This document shows, in pieces, positions 34,428-43,711 of a stretch of 64,000 nt of DNA. Positions within the stretch are counted from its first letter, which is position 1. Every line of letters starts with the position of its first letter. The notes beneath the pieces were generated by a model. It ran no database searches. It was given only the letters and a program-made list of their open reading frames with translations, and was not told the DNA's origin. The DNA is from Anderseniella sp039978075 (GTDB lineage Bacteria > Pseudomonadota > Alphaproteobacteria > Rhizobiales > Aestuariivirgaceae): positions 124,001 through 188,000 of the forward strand of contig JBDWCA010000005.1 of assembly GCA_039978075.1 (NCBI GenBank). The letters are read 5' to 3'. A program made the position numbers and the translations under genes.

Positions 34428-35555
34428 ATGAATCAGTTTTTGAATATCTGTCAGCGAGTTCTGGCGACACTGGCGTTGATCTGCCTGGCGAGCGTGCCAT
34501 CTCACGCCCAGCAGGCTGATGAAGCACCGGTAGTGGAAAGTGCGGCCCAATCCAGTTACCTGCCGGCACGCAAGCAGGTTTACGACATCGTCATAATGGG
34601 GGATGTGCTGGGTACTGGTCTGTGGGCCGGTATGAACCGGTTTGTCGAGACCGAAGACCGGGTGACTGTTACAGGCCGCATCCAGGAAAATTCCGGGCTT
34701 GCCCGCCCCAAGCTCTACAATTGGGCGAAGGCGGCGGACAACCTGCTTGGATCGCGTCCCTTCGATATTGCTGCAATCATGCTGGGTGCAAACGATGCTC
34801 GCGACATCAACGCGCCTGATGGCTTTTTGAGGTTTGGCAGCGACGAATGGCGCAAAGCCTACGCCGAACAGATCACTGCGCTGGTGAGTGCATTGAAAAA
34901 GCACAAGGTTGCGATCTACTGGATCGGTGTGCCGCCGATGAAGCGCAAAAGTTATGACAAGGCCATGAAGATTGTCGCCGAAGTCGAGAGGCAGGTTATG
35001 GCGGAAAGAGGCGTACGCTATATCGACCTGCGGCTGTTGCTGGCTGACAGTGATGACAATTACACTGATCGTGGCGACGATGGTACAGGCACGATTGTGC
35101 GACTTCGCTCGCGCAATGGCGTCAAGTTCATTGCAGGTGGCAATGACCGGCTTGCTGTCGAACTGATGAAACTGGTTCGGGCCGACATAGCCATCGGGGA
35201 TGGTGCGGGTGGCGGTCCGGCGATAGTTCCCTTGCAGGAAGAAGTCATACTGACCCCGGAAGAACTGGCTGCACTGCCCGCCTTTGTGGCGGAACGCCCT
35301 GGTGCCGAGCCGCCGGTGAAGATAGAGCCTGCCCAATTGCCAGGCCTGAATTACACCGAGATTGCCAGGGTCACTGAAGATGCGATAAAGCGGGCGGCCA
35401 GAGAAGGGTTGACCCTGTTTGACAAGGTTCGCAGTTCAACCGTCCCGGGCAGCGCCGCCCGGCTGTTGTTCAGGGATGGTGTCTGGCCGGATGCACCTGC
35501 CGATCGTTTTGACTCGTTTTCCGCTGCCAAGGATCCTGCCAGCACTGCCCAGTAA
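34428..35555 (+). CDS. DUF459 / SGNH-hydrolase-like secreted protein, catalytic residues substituted
   Basis: The start is ATG 34428 (MNQFLNICQRVL), 10 bp after the transglycosylase stop. The 375-residue product has a signal peptide (cleavage about SHAQQ) and an SGNH-like fold of the DUF459 type: block I YDIVIMGDVLGTGLWAGM, block III IMLGANDARD, and a final block LRSRNGVKFIAGGNDRLAVEL. Block I has Val where the nucleophilic Ser of GDS would be, and the last block has N-x-x-K instead of D-x-x-H. The protein is therefore probably not a Ser-His esterase. Adjacency to the transglycosylase suggests an envelope role. Confidence 0.8.
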   Translation: MNQFLNICQRVLATLALICLASVPSHAQQADEAPVVESAAQSSYLPARKQVYDIVIMGDVLGTGLWAGMNRFVETEDRVTVTGRIQENSGLARPKLYNWAKAADNLLGSRPFDIAAIMLGANDARDINAPDGFLRFGSDEWRKAYAEQITALVSALKKHKVAIYWIGVPPMKRKSYDKAMKIVAEVERQVMAERGVRYIDLRLLLADSDDNYTDRGDDGTGTIVRLRSRNGVKFIAGGNDRLAVELMKLVRADIAIGDGAGGGPAIVPLQEEVILTPEELAALPAFVAERPGAEPPVKIEPAQLPGLNYTEIARVTEDAIKRAAREGLTLFDKVRSSTVPGSAARLLFRDGVWPDAPADRFDSFSAAKDPASTAQ

Positions 35556-35588
35556 GTCAGGCCGCGGCGGACCTGAACCTACCTGGTC

Positions 35589-37007
35589 CTATCGAGGCAG
35601 GGTGGATGCTCCCATCAGGAAATCATCGATCGAGCGGGCAGCCTGGCGGCCTTCACGGATCGCCCAGACAACCAGTGACTGACCGCGGCGCATGTCGCCT
35701 GCGCTGAACACTTTCCAGCGGTTTGTCTGGTAGGCGTCGGTGTCTGCCTTGACATTGCCGCGCCCATCCAGCGAGACGGACAGTTGTTTCAGCATGCCTT
35801 CGTGCACAGGGTTCACAAACCCCATTGCGAGCAATACCAGGTCGGCAGGCAGTTCGAATTCACTGCCGTCGATCGGTTTCATGGCGCTATCGACACGGGT
35901 TCCATGCAAGGTCTTGACCTTGCCCTTTTCGCCGGAGAAGTGCGTGGTCATGACAGCGAAATCACGCTCGGCACCCTCGGCCTGGCTGGATGACGTACGC
36001 ATTTTCAACGGCCAGTGCGGCCAGCTCAGCGCCTTGTTTTCCTTCTCCGGCGGTGCTGCCATGATTTCCAGCTGTGTCACAGACAGTGCGCCCTGCCGGA
36101 ACGATGTCCCGATGCAGTCGGAGCCGGTATCGCCGCCGCCGATCACCACGACATGCTTGCCACCGGCCAGTATGGGCATGACGTCGCCGAGGTCTTCACG
36201 CCCGATGCGCTTGTTCTGCTGGCGCAGAAAATCCATTGCAAAATGCACACCGTCCAGCTCGCGGCCGGGAACAGACAGGTCGCGCGGGTCTTCCGAGCCA
36301 CCGGCCAGCAACACTGCGTCATGGTTGCGCTCCAGATGGGTAATATCGGTGTCGACGCCAACGTGACGGTTACAATGGAATGTGACACCTTCCGCCTCCA
36401 TCTGCTTGACCCTGCGTTCAATCAGATGCTTGGACATTTTGAAATCAGGGATGCCATAGCGCATCAGGCCACCTGGCTTGGCCTGTTTTTCGTAGACGTG
36501 AACATCGTGTCCGGCACGGGCAAGCTGCTGTGCGGCAGCCAGGCCTGCAGGGCCTGAACCCACGATGGCGATCTTCTTGCCGGTTTTTTCGTCCGGGACT
36601 TCCGGCACAACCCAGCCTTCTTCCCAGGCTCTGTCGACAATCGCGCATTCGATGGTCTTGATGGCGACCGGGTTGTCATCAATGTTGAGCGTGCACGAGG
36701 CTTCACAAGGTGCCGGACAGATGCGTCCGGTGAACTCGGGGAAGTTGTTGGTCGAATGCAGATTGCGGGACGCTTCTTCCCAATCCTCGCTATATACCAG
36801 ATCATTCCAGTCGGGGATCTGGTTCATCACCGGACAGCCACTGTGGCAGTAGGGTATGCCGCAATCCATGCAGCGGGCTGCCTGGGTTTTCACTTCCGTG
36901 TCGTCAAGAGGAAGGACGAATTCCTCATAGTTGGAAACCCGATCAGCCACCGGCTTGTAGGGCCGTTCCTGGCGATCAAATTCCTTGAAGCCGGTAATCT
37001 TGCCCAT
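35589..37007 (-). CDS. gltD: Glutamate synthase small (beta) subunit
   Basis: This 472-residue NADPH-dependent subunit has N-terminal 4Fe-4S cysteines (CMDCGIPYCHSGCPV and CPAPCEASCTLN), FAD-binding VGSGPAGLAAAQQLARAGHDV and NADPH-binding VVIGGGDTGSDCIG. It passes electrons from NADPH to GltB for reductive conversion of glutamine and 2-oxoglutarate to two glutamates. It begins one base after the gltB stop, so the pair is tightly coupled. Confidence 0.95.
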   Translation of the reverse strand: MGKITGFKEFDRQERPYKPVADRVSNYEEFVLPLDDTEVKTQAARCMDCGIPYCHSGCPVMNQIPDWNDLVYSEDWEEASRNLHSTNNFPEFTGRICPAPCEASCTLNIDDNPVAIKTIECAIVDRAWEEGWVVPEVPDEKTGKKIAIVGSGPAGLAAAQQLARAGHDVHVYEKQAKPGGLMRYGIPDFKMSKHLIERRVKQMEAEGVTFHCNRHVGVDTDITHLERNHDAVLLAGGSEDPRDLSVPGRELDGVHFAMDFLRQQNKRIGREDLGDVMPILAGGKHVVVIGGGDTGSDCIGTSFRQGALSVTQLEIMAAPPEKENKALSWPHWPLKMRTSSSQAEGAERDFAVMTTHFSGEKGKVKTLHGTRVDSAMKPIDGSEFELPADLVLLAMGFVNPVHEGMLKQLSVSLDGRGNVKADTDAYQTNRWKVFSAGDMRRGQSLVVWAIREGRQAARSIDDFLMGASTLPR

Positions 37008-37008
37008 C

Positions 37009-40000
37009 TTACTTGCCCTCTCTCACGCCAATCAGCATTTCGCCGGTGGCATTTTGTGCTTCCATTTCTTTCAATGCGCGGCGGTAATCGACCGGCATGA
37101 CCTTGACGAATTTTGGCAAATAGGTCTGCCAGTTATCGAGAATCTCGCGCGCGCGCGCCGAGGCCGTGTAGTGGGAGTGATTGCTGATCAGCTGGAACAG
37201 CCGTTCTGCGTCATGACTGGTCATGTCGCCCTGCACATCCACAAGCCCGTGACTTTCCAGATCACCTGACTGGTTGGCAATGCGCTGCAACAGTTCTTCT
37301 TCTTCCGGCACAGGCTCAAGGTCAACCATGGCCAGGTTGCAGCGTTGCCGGAAGTCGCCTGCCTCATCCAGGACATAGGCGATGCCACCTGACATGCCGG
37401 CAGCGAAATTGCGGCCGGTCTGGCCCAGGACCACGACAATGCCGCCGGTCATGTATTCACAACCGTGATCGCCTGTGCCTTCCACAACCGCCAGCGCACC
37501 GGAGTTGCGCACTGCGAAGCGCTCGCCGGCAACGCCATGGAAGTAGCATTCACCGGCAATGGCACCATACAGTACCGTGTTACCGACAATGATTGAGTTC
37601 TCCGGTACGATCGCGGTGTTTTCCGGCGGGCGTACCACGAGGCGGCCACCCGACAGACCCTTGCCGACATAGTCGTTGGCTTCGCCGATCAGATCCAGGG
37701 TCACACCCTTGGATACAAATGCACCAAAACTCTGGCCTGCAGTACCGCGCAGGGTGATCGAAATGGTGTCGTCAGGCAGGCCGGCGTGTCCGTAACGCCG
37801 GGCGATTTCGCCTGACAGCATGGCACCGGTCGAGCGGTCGACATTTCGGATCGGCAGTTCAAAGCTCACCGGCTTCTTGTTCTCCAGCGCAGGGGCTGCC
37901 TTTTCGATCAACTGTCGATCCAGTATTTTCTCAAGATGATGATCCTGGGTTTCGCTGTGGCGAATGGGGATGTCCTTGGATACGGATGGTTTTGCAAAGA
38001 TCTTCGAGAAATCGAGGCCGCGCGCTTTCCAGTGTTCGATGGCCTGTTCCTTGTCGAGGAAGTCTGTGCGCCCGATCAGTTCGTCCAGCGACCTGAAGCC
38101 CATTGCAGCCATCAATTCGCGCACTTCTTCTGCCACGAAAAAGAAGTAGTTGATCACGTGTTCAGGCTTGCCGGTAAACCGCTTGCGCAGATCGGGGTCC
38201 TGCGTGGCAACGCCGACTGGACAGGTGTTCAGATGACATTTGCGCATCATGATGCAGCCTGCGGCAATCAATGGCGCGGTTGCAAAGCCGAATTCATCGG
38301 CCCCCAGAAGCGCGCCCACGATAACATCGCGGCCGGTGCGCAGGCCGCCATCAACCTGGACGGCGATGCGGCTGCGCAGTTCGTTCAGAACCAGGGTCTG
38401 CTGGGTTTCAGCCAGTCCGATTTCCCAGGGCGACCCGGCATGCTTGATGGATGTCAACGGTGACGCTCCGGTGCCGCCTTCAAAACCCGAAATGGTCAAA
38501 TGGTCTGCGCGCGCCTTGGATACACCGGCAGCCACAGTGCCAACGCCGACTTCAGACACCAGTTTTACAGACACATCGGCGTTCGAGTTGGCGTTTTTCA
38601 GATCGTAAATGAGTTGCGCCAGATCCTCGATTGAATAGATGTCGTGGTGCGGTGGCGGCGAAATCAGGCCAACACCGGGGGTTGAATAGCGCACTGCCGC
38701 AATTGTCTTGTCGACCTTGTGGCCGGGCAACTGACCGCCTTCACCTGGTTTTGCACCCTGCGCCATCTTTATCTGGATCATGTCGGCGTTGACCAGATAC
38801 TCGGTCGTAACGCCGAAGCGGCCCGAGGCGACCTGCTTGATGGCCGAGCGCATGGAATCGCCATTGGCCATGGGAATGAAGCGATCAGGCTCTTCGCCGC
38901 CTTCGCCGGTATTGGACTTGCCGCCCATCCGGTTCATGGCCATGGCAAGGGTGGTATGTGCCTCACGGCTGATCGAGCCGAACGACATGGCGCCGGTGGC
39001 AAACCGTTTGACGATTTCAGCTGCGGGTTCAACTTCATCGAGCGGGACCGGTTGTCTGCCCATTTCTTCGGCGGGGCGCAGTCTGAACAGGCCGCGAAGG
39101 GTCATGAGTTGTGCCGCCTGATCATTGACCTGCTTGGCGAATGCCCGGTACTTTTCCGGAATGTCACCGCGCACGGCGTGCTGCAGGTCCGCGACTATCT
39201 CGGGTCCCCACACATGCGACTCACCGCGGAAGCGGAAAGCATATTCACCACCAACGTCGAGTGCGTCCCGGTAAATTGGCGCGTCGGAAAAGGCAAGCCG
39301 GTGGCGCTCGACGGTTTCAGTTGCGATCTCTGCAAGCCCGACACCTTCAACCTGGGTGGAGGTTCCGGTAAAGAAACGATCGACAAATGCCTGCTTCAGT
39401 CCGACGGCATCAAAAATCTGCGCGCCGCAATAAGACTGGTATGTTGAGATGCCCATTTTGGACATGACCTTCAACAAGCCCTTGTTGATGGCCTTGATAT
39501 AGCGCTTCGCAGCTTCTTCCCGGCTGACTTCTTCAGCCAGTTTCGGCAACATGTCTTCGATGGTTTCAAAAGCAAGATAAGGGTTGATGGCTTCCGCACC
39601 AAAACCGGCCAGCGTGGCAAACTGGTGGATTTCGCGCGCCTCGCCGGTTTCGATCACCAGACCAACTGATGTGCGCAGACCGTTGCGGATCAGGTGGTGA
39701 TGCACGGCAGACGTCGCCAGCAGTGACGGGATCGGGATCTGATCCTGCGACGCCATCCGGTCTGACAGGATTATGATATTGTGGCCTTCGTGAACCGAGC
39801 TTTCGGCCCGGGCACACAAATGGTCCAGCGCCTGCTGCATGCCCAGTGCGCCATCGGCGGCGGCGTAGGTTATATCCAGCGTGATGGTGAGGAAATCATT
39901 GTCCTTGATGTCTCCGATAACCCGGATTTTTTCCAGGTCCTCGTTTGTAAGGATCGGTTGCGGAACCTCCAGGCGCTTCTGGCGCGAGGTCCCTTTCAGA

Positions 40001-41706
40001 TCGAGCAGGTTTGGACGCGGGCCGATGAATGACACCAGAGACATGACCAGTTCTTCGCGGATCGGGTCAATCGGCGGGTTGGTGACCTGGGCAAACAGTT
40101 GCTTGAAATAGGTGTGCAACAGCTTCGGTCTGGACGACAGCGCAGACAGCGGCGTGTCTGTGCCCATGGAGCCGATGGCTTCCTGGCCGGTCTGGGCCAT
40201 TGGGGCGAGCAGGAATTTGAGATCTTCCTGAGTATAGCCAAACGCCTGCTGGCGATCGAGCAGGGCAACATTGGTCTGCGGTGCGCGCGGCTTTGAAGCC
40301 GGCATGTCCTTGAGCAGCACCTGGGTGCGGTCAAGCCATTCGCGATAGGGATATTTGGTGGACAGGGTGTCTTTGAGCTCTTCGTCTGAAATTATGCGCT
40401 TTTCCTCCAGATCGATGAGCAACATCTTGCCGGGTTGCAGACGCCATTTGGTTGTGATGGTGTCTTCGGCAAAGTCCAGCACACCCATTTCGGAAGCCAG
40501 CATGACAAAGCCGTCATTGGAGACCAGGTAACGGGCCGGGCGCAGACCATTTCGGTCCAGCGTTGCGCCGATCTGGCGGCCGTTGGTGAACGCAATGGCA
40601 GCAGGTCCGTCCCATGGTTCCATCAGGGCAGCGTGATACTCGTAGAAAGACCGGCGATTTTCGTCCATCAGCGGATTGCCGGCCCAAGCTTCCGGGATCA
40701 GCATCATCATGGCATGTGACATTGGGTAACCGGCAAACTGCAACAGCTCCAGCGCGTTGTCGAAACATGCCGAGTCGGACTGGCCTTCGTAGGAGATCGG
40801 CCACAGTTTTTCCATATCGGCGCCGAACAGGTCGGAACTCATGGTTGCATAGCGTGCAGCCATCCAGTTGTAGTTGCCGCGCAAGGTGTTGATCTCGCCA
40901 TTGTGGCAGATCATGCGATAGGGGTGGGCCAGCGGCCATGACGGGAAGGTGTTGGTGGAGAAGCGTTGATGCACCAGCGCCAGGGCGGAGGTTACCTTGG
41001 GGTTTTTAAGGTCGGTATAGTAATCGCCAAGGTTCACACCCAGCACGAGACCCTTGTAGATAATGGTCTCAGGCGACATGGACACCACATAATAGCCGGA
41101 ACTGTCGGTGTCGGTTATGGAGGTGACCCTGTTGGATACCACCTTGCGCATGACGAACAGCTTGCGGGCAAAGGCGAGCGGGTCTGTATCCTTGAAGCCG
41201 GGCCCGCGGGTAACGAATACCTGGCGGTGGAACGGTTCGGTTGGCAGAACGGAAGTGCCAAGAACCTCCTTGTTGACCGGTACATCGCGCCATCCCACAA
41301 CTTCCAGGCCTTCTTCCAGCGCGGCTTTCGCGAAAATCTGCTCAATGCGTTCACGCACCGCCGGGTCACGGGGCAGGAACACAAACCCCACGCCATAATC
41401 GCCGGCGCCGGGCAGCTTGAAGCCGAGCCGTTTGGCCTCTGTTACGAAGAAATCATGGGGGATCTGCAACAGGATGCCGGCGCCGTCTCCGGCCTTCGGG
41501 TCGGCGCCCACCGCACCGCGGTGTTCAAGGTTTGCCAGGATGCGCAGTCCGTCTGCAATGACGCGGTGGCTCTTGTCATTGTTGATGTTGGCGATCATGC
41601 CGACACCGCAGGCATCATGTTCGTTGGCAGGATCATAAAGTCCGGTTTTTGCGGGCAGGCCGGCCTGTGTCAAAGCCTTCGAGCGTGCGGAAACTTCGTA
41701 TGTCAT
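37009..41706 (-). CDS. gltB: Glutamate synthase large (alpha) subunit
   Basis: Start chosen at 41706 (MTYEVSARSKALTQAG), where AAGGA lies 9 nt upstream; a more upstream in-frame ATG at 41766 lacks family similarity. The 1565-residue product has a class II GATase domain whose nucleophile is C33 in HDACGVG after a short propeptide, a central domain, an FMN/3Fe-4S synthase domain (SVKLVSEVGVGTVAAGVSKA, GGTGASPLTSIKHAG, CHLNTCPVGVATQ) and a C-terminal beta-helix (GGIVVVLGQTGRNFAAGMSG). Length is as expected for a proteobacterial GltB. Confidence 0.96.
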   Translation of the reverse strand: MTYEVSARSKALTQAGLPAKTGLYDPANEHDACGVGMIANINNDKSHRVIADGLRILANLEHRGAVGADPKAGDGAGILLQIPHDFFVTEAKRLGFKLPGAGDYGVGFVFLPRDPAVRERIEQIFAKAALEEGLEVVGWRDVPVNKEVLGTSVLPTEPFHRQVFVTRGPGFKDTDPLAFARKLFVMRKVVSNRVTSITDTDSSGYYVVSMSPETIIYKGLVLGVNLGDYYTDLKNPKVTSALALVHQRFSTNTFPSWPLAHPYRMICHNGEINTLRGNYNWMAARYATMSSDLFGADMEKLWPISYEGQSDSACFDNALELLQFAGYPMSHAMMMLIPEAWAGNPLMDENRRSFYEYHAALMEPWDGPAAIAFTNGRQIGATLDRNGLRPARYLVSNDGFVMLASEMGVLDFAEDTITTKWRLQPGKMLLIDLEEKRIISDEELKDTLSTKYPYREWLDRTQVLLKDMPASKPRAPQTNVALLDRQQAFGYTQEDLKFLLAPMAQTGQEAIGSMGTDTPLSALSSRPKLLHTYFKQLFAQVTNPPIDPIREELVMSLVSFIGPRPNLLDLKGTSRQKRLEVPQPILTNEDLEKIRVIGDIKDNDFLTITLDITYAAADGALGMQQALDHLCARAESSVHEGHNIIILSDRMASQDQIPIPSLLATSAVHHHLIRNGLRTSVGLVIETGEAREIHQFATLAGFGAEAINPYLAFETIEDMLPKLAEEVSREEAAKRYIKAINKGLLKVMSKMGISTYQSYCGAQIFDAVGLKQAFVDRFFTGTSTQVEGVGLAEIATETVERHRLAFSDAPIYRDALDVGGEYAFRFRGESHVWGPEIVADLQHAVRGDIPEKYRAFAKQVNDQAAQLMTLRGLFRLRPAEEMGRQPVPLDEVEPAAEIVKRFATGAMSFGSISREAHTTLAMAMNRMGGKSNTGEGGEEPDRFIPMANGDSMRSAIKQVASGRFGVTTEYLVNADMIQIKMAQGAKPGEGGQLPGHKVDKTIAAVRYSTPGVGLISPPPHHDIYSIEDLAQLIYDLKNANSNADVSVKLVSEVGVGTVAAGVSKARADHLTISGFEGGTGASPLTSIKHAGSPWEIGLAETQQTLVLNELRSRIAVQVDGGLRTGRDVIVGALLGADEFGFATAPLIAAGCIMMRKCHLNTCPVGVATQDPDLRKRFTGKPEHVINYFFFVAEEVRELMAAMGFRSLDELIGRTDFLDKEQAIEHWKARGLDFSKIFAKPSVSKDIPIRHSETQDHHLEKILDRQLIEKAAPALENKKPVSFELPIRNVDRSTGAMLSGEIARRYGHAGLPDDTISITLRGTAGQSFGAFVSKGVTLDLIGEANDYVGKGLSGGRLVVRPPENTAIVPENSIIVGNTVLYGAIAGECYFHGVAGERFAVRNSGALAVVEGTGDHGCEYMTGGIVVVLGQTGRNFAAGMSGGIAYVLDEAGDFRQRCNLAMVDLEPVPEEEELLQRIANQSGDLESHGLVDVQGDMTSHDAERLFQLISNHSHYTASARAREILDNWQTYLPKFVKVMPVDYRRALKEMEAQNATGEMLIGVREGK

Positions 41707-42040
41707 GTCCGGCGATCCTTGCCTGTTTTGCGAACGTCTGTCTCTCGTGCCTGACGAAGACCGCACGACGCGGGTGTAGAACTTTTATGTCTGGAGAATT
41801 CCGGCGACTGTCTGATGGCGGGGTCTTCAGCTGCACGGACACCAAGGTCGCTGCTTGCCATCTTGAACGTCTCGCCTGCAAATCCCTCCGCTTTTTTGGG
41901 AGAACTGCGTGGTTGACGTTCTTAAAAGCGTTTGAGCGTCGTGCGTTTTCCCGGGGTCAGGCAGACCATGCCTTGACGTTTCTGTTTGGTTTTAGCCGTC
42001 ATCGTGCTGCTGCTCGATCTTTTTCGGTGGTCTGCCATAA

Positions 42041-42065
42041 TTTAGGTCAGTTTTGCTGACCTAAA
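42041..42065. promoter_or_regulatory. Perfect 10-bp inverted repeat, possible operator or hairpin
   Basis: TTTAGGTCAG (42041-42050) and CTGACCTAAA (42056-42065) are perfect reverse complements with a TTTTG spacer. No T-run follows, so a terminator is unlikely. It is about 335 bp upstream of gltB and 156 bp upstream of the aldolase gene. An A/T-ended dyad with a GGTCAG core suits a dimeric regulator site, but the factor is unknown. Confidence 0.5.
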
Positions 42066-42162
42066 CTTCCAGTTGTATTGCCAGAAATCTGTCCAATATG
42101 CAAGCGGTCTTGGTGCCAGTGGTTTACAGGATTATTTGGGTTGTGGCGGGTGTGCCGGATTG

Positions 42163-42185
42163 GCCGACTGTGATACTCAGTCGGC
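42163..42185 (+). promoter_or_regulatory. 8-bp inverted repeat in the leader of the threonine aldolase gene
   Basis: GCCGACTG (42163-42170) and CAGTCGGC (42178-42185) form a perfect stem with a 7-nt loop, 36 bp before the ATG. It could be a leader hairpin that affects translation or a terminator-like element without a T-run. Confidence 0.4.
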
Positions 42186-42221
42186 GAAAACCAAGATAAC
42201 CGTGAGCATGGGGATCAATCG

Positions 42222-43286
42222 ATGAATTTCGGCAGTGATAATGTGTATGGCGTGCATCCTGCGATCATGGACGCAATCGTAGCAGCGAATTCGGGTACGC
42301 AAAACTCCTACGGCACCGATGTTTACACACGCAAGGCACAAGAACAGCTTAGTGCCCTGTTTGAATGTGAACTGGATGCCTTTTTCGTGCTGACCGGCAC
42401 TGCGGCCAACAGTTTGTGTCTGTCCGCCATGACCCCGCCATATGGCGCAGTTATCTGCCATGGAGACGCTCATATACTGGTGGATGAATGTGGCGCCCCG
42501 GAACTGTTCACCGGTGGCGCGAAATTGATTGGGGTCAATGATCCACTGGGCAAATTGCAGTTGGATAGTATTGAAAAGGTGCTCACCGGTTTCACGCGCG
42601 GCGAACATGATCCGAAACCGGCGGCTGTTTCGATTACCCAGGCCAGCGAACTGGGCACTGTTTACTCGGTTGATGAAATTGCCGCGATCGGAGAGCTGGT
42701 CCATTCGCGGGGCATGAAACTGCACATGGATGGTGCGCGTTTTGCCAATGCACTGGTGAGTGAGGGGTGTACGCCGGCCGAAATGGCCTGGAAATCAGGT
42801 GTCGATGCGTTGTCTTTCGGGTGCACCAAGAACGGCGCGATGGCGCTGGAAGTGGTGGTGTTTTTCGACAGGGCACTGGCTGCCGACTTTTCTCACCGTC
42901 GCATGCGGGCTGCACAACTGCTGTCGAAGGGGCGTTTTTTGGGTGCTCAGATGAATGCCTATCTGGAAAACGGTTTGTGGCTTGATAATGCGCGGTATGC
43001 GAACGATATGGCTACCTATCTAAAGGATGGTCTGGAGGCTACAGGCAAGATGCGGATGCCGCTGCCGGTTCAGGCCAACGAGGTGTTTCCGATCATGCCG
43101 AGAGAATTGTTTGACCTGTTGTTGTCAAAAGGTGTCGTGACTTATCAGTGGCCAGGAGAAGGCCCGGGTAATGATGTGGTGGCAGACGGTGAGGTATTTG
43201 CACGCTTTGTCTGTTCATTCGTGACCAGCAAGGACGATTGCGATGCATTGGTGAGAGAGGTCGAGACATGGAACGGCGCTACCTGA
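42222..43286 (+). CDS. ltaE: Low-specificity L-threonine aldolase (beta-eliminating lyase family)
   Basis: This 354-residue PLP enzyme cleaves L-threonine/allo-threonine to glycine and acetaldehyde. Family blocks are MNFGSDNVYGVHPAIMDAI, GTQNSYGTD, FVLTGTAANSLCL, GMKLHMDGARFANAL and the PLP-lysine segment FGCTKNGAMALEVVVFF. Length is at the usual 340-355. Its 3' end overlaps the next ORF by 19 bp. Confidence 0.9.
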   Translation: MNFGSDNVYGVHPAIMDAIVAANSGTQNSYGTDVYTRKAQEQLSALFECELDAFFVLTGTAANSLCLSAMTPPYGAVICHGDAHILVDECGAPELFTGGAKLIGVNDPLGKLQLDSIEKVLTGFTRGEHDPKPAAVSITQASELGTVYSVDEIAAIGELVHSRGMKLHMDGARFANALVSEGCTPAEMAWKSGVDALSFGCTKNGAMALEVVVFFDRALAADFSHRRMRAAQLLSKGRFLGAQMNAYLENGLWLDNARYANDMATYLKDGLEATGKMRMPLPVQANEVFPIMPRELFDLLLSKGVVTYQWPGEGPGNDVVADGEVFARFVCSFVTSKDDCDALVREVETWNGAT

Positions 43287-43660
43287 CATTGTTACTGGCT
43301 GGTCTGGGCTGTTTCATTGCAGCGCCTGTGCCACAGGCAGAAGCGCAATCGGGGCATTTCTATTACTACGGAGACCCGGGCTATAATCCTTATCGGTACC
43401 CGTATCCCGACCGGGACGGATATGCCCGTTTTGATCTCAACTGTGTTGATGCTGCCAGATTGTTACGACATGACGGATTTCGGGTCGTTGACGCCATTCG
43501 CTGTAAACGGCATCTGCCGTTCGTTTACCTGGCTGTTCGAGACCGCAAGCGATACCGGGTAACGATCAGCCAGTTCGACGGCGAAATACTGGACGTGGTG
43601 CGCGCGGATACCAAGTCGCGAAAAATCCGCAAGAAACGTCGCAAGCGCAAAAGGAAATAG
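43268..43660 (+). CDS. Small secreted basic protein of unknown function
   Basis: The start is ATG 43268 (MERRYLTLLLAGLG), inside the 3' end of the aldolase gene. The 130-residue product has a clear signal peptide (cleavage about AEAQ-SG, residue 26), a Tyr/Pro/Gly-rich segment (FYYYGDPGYNPYRYPYPDRD), a short conserved-looking domain with two Cys (NCVDAARLL... IRCKRHLPF) reminiscent of PepSY-like modules, and a strongly basic tail of Lys/Arg. The family is not recognised. The overlap suggests translational coupling. A hairpin begins at its stop codon. Confidence 0.65.
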   Translation: MERRYLTLLLAGLGCFIAAPVPQAEAQSGHFYYYGDPGYNPYRYPYPDRDGYARFDLNCVDAARLLRHDGFRVVDAIRCKRHLPFVYLAVRDRKRYRVTISQFDGEILDVVRADTKSRKIRKKRRKRKRK

Positions 43661-43686
43661 GGCGCTGAAGAAATCCTCAGCGCCCT
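43659..43686 (+). terminator. Hairpin terminator between convergent genes
   Basis: AGGGCGCTGA (43659-43668) and TCAGCGCCCT (43677-43686) form a perfect 10-bp stem with an 8-nt loop, starting within the stop codon of the small secreted protein and lying 26 bp from the end of the Hsp20 gene. The stem serves both strands; the T-runs are weak. Confidence 0.65.
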
Positions 43687-43711
43687 CTCGGTCCTGTAAA
43701 AGCCTGGCCGT

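Larger units (their letters stand above)
41707..42221. other. Long divergent intergenic region upstream of gltB and threonine aldolase
   Basis: No credible gene is present in these 515 bp; the open frames are overlaps of gltB or lack ribosome sites. The region contains two perfect inverted repeats listed separately and presumably holds the promoters of gltBD (minus strand) and the aldolase gene (plus strand). Confidence 0.5.

Noticed and set aside
37009..41766. gltB start at 41766
   Set aside because: The 20 extra residues lack similarity; the start at 41706 has a ribosome site and gives the usual propeptide length before C33.
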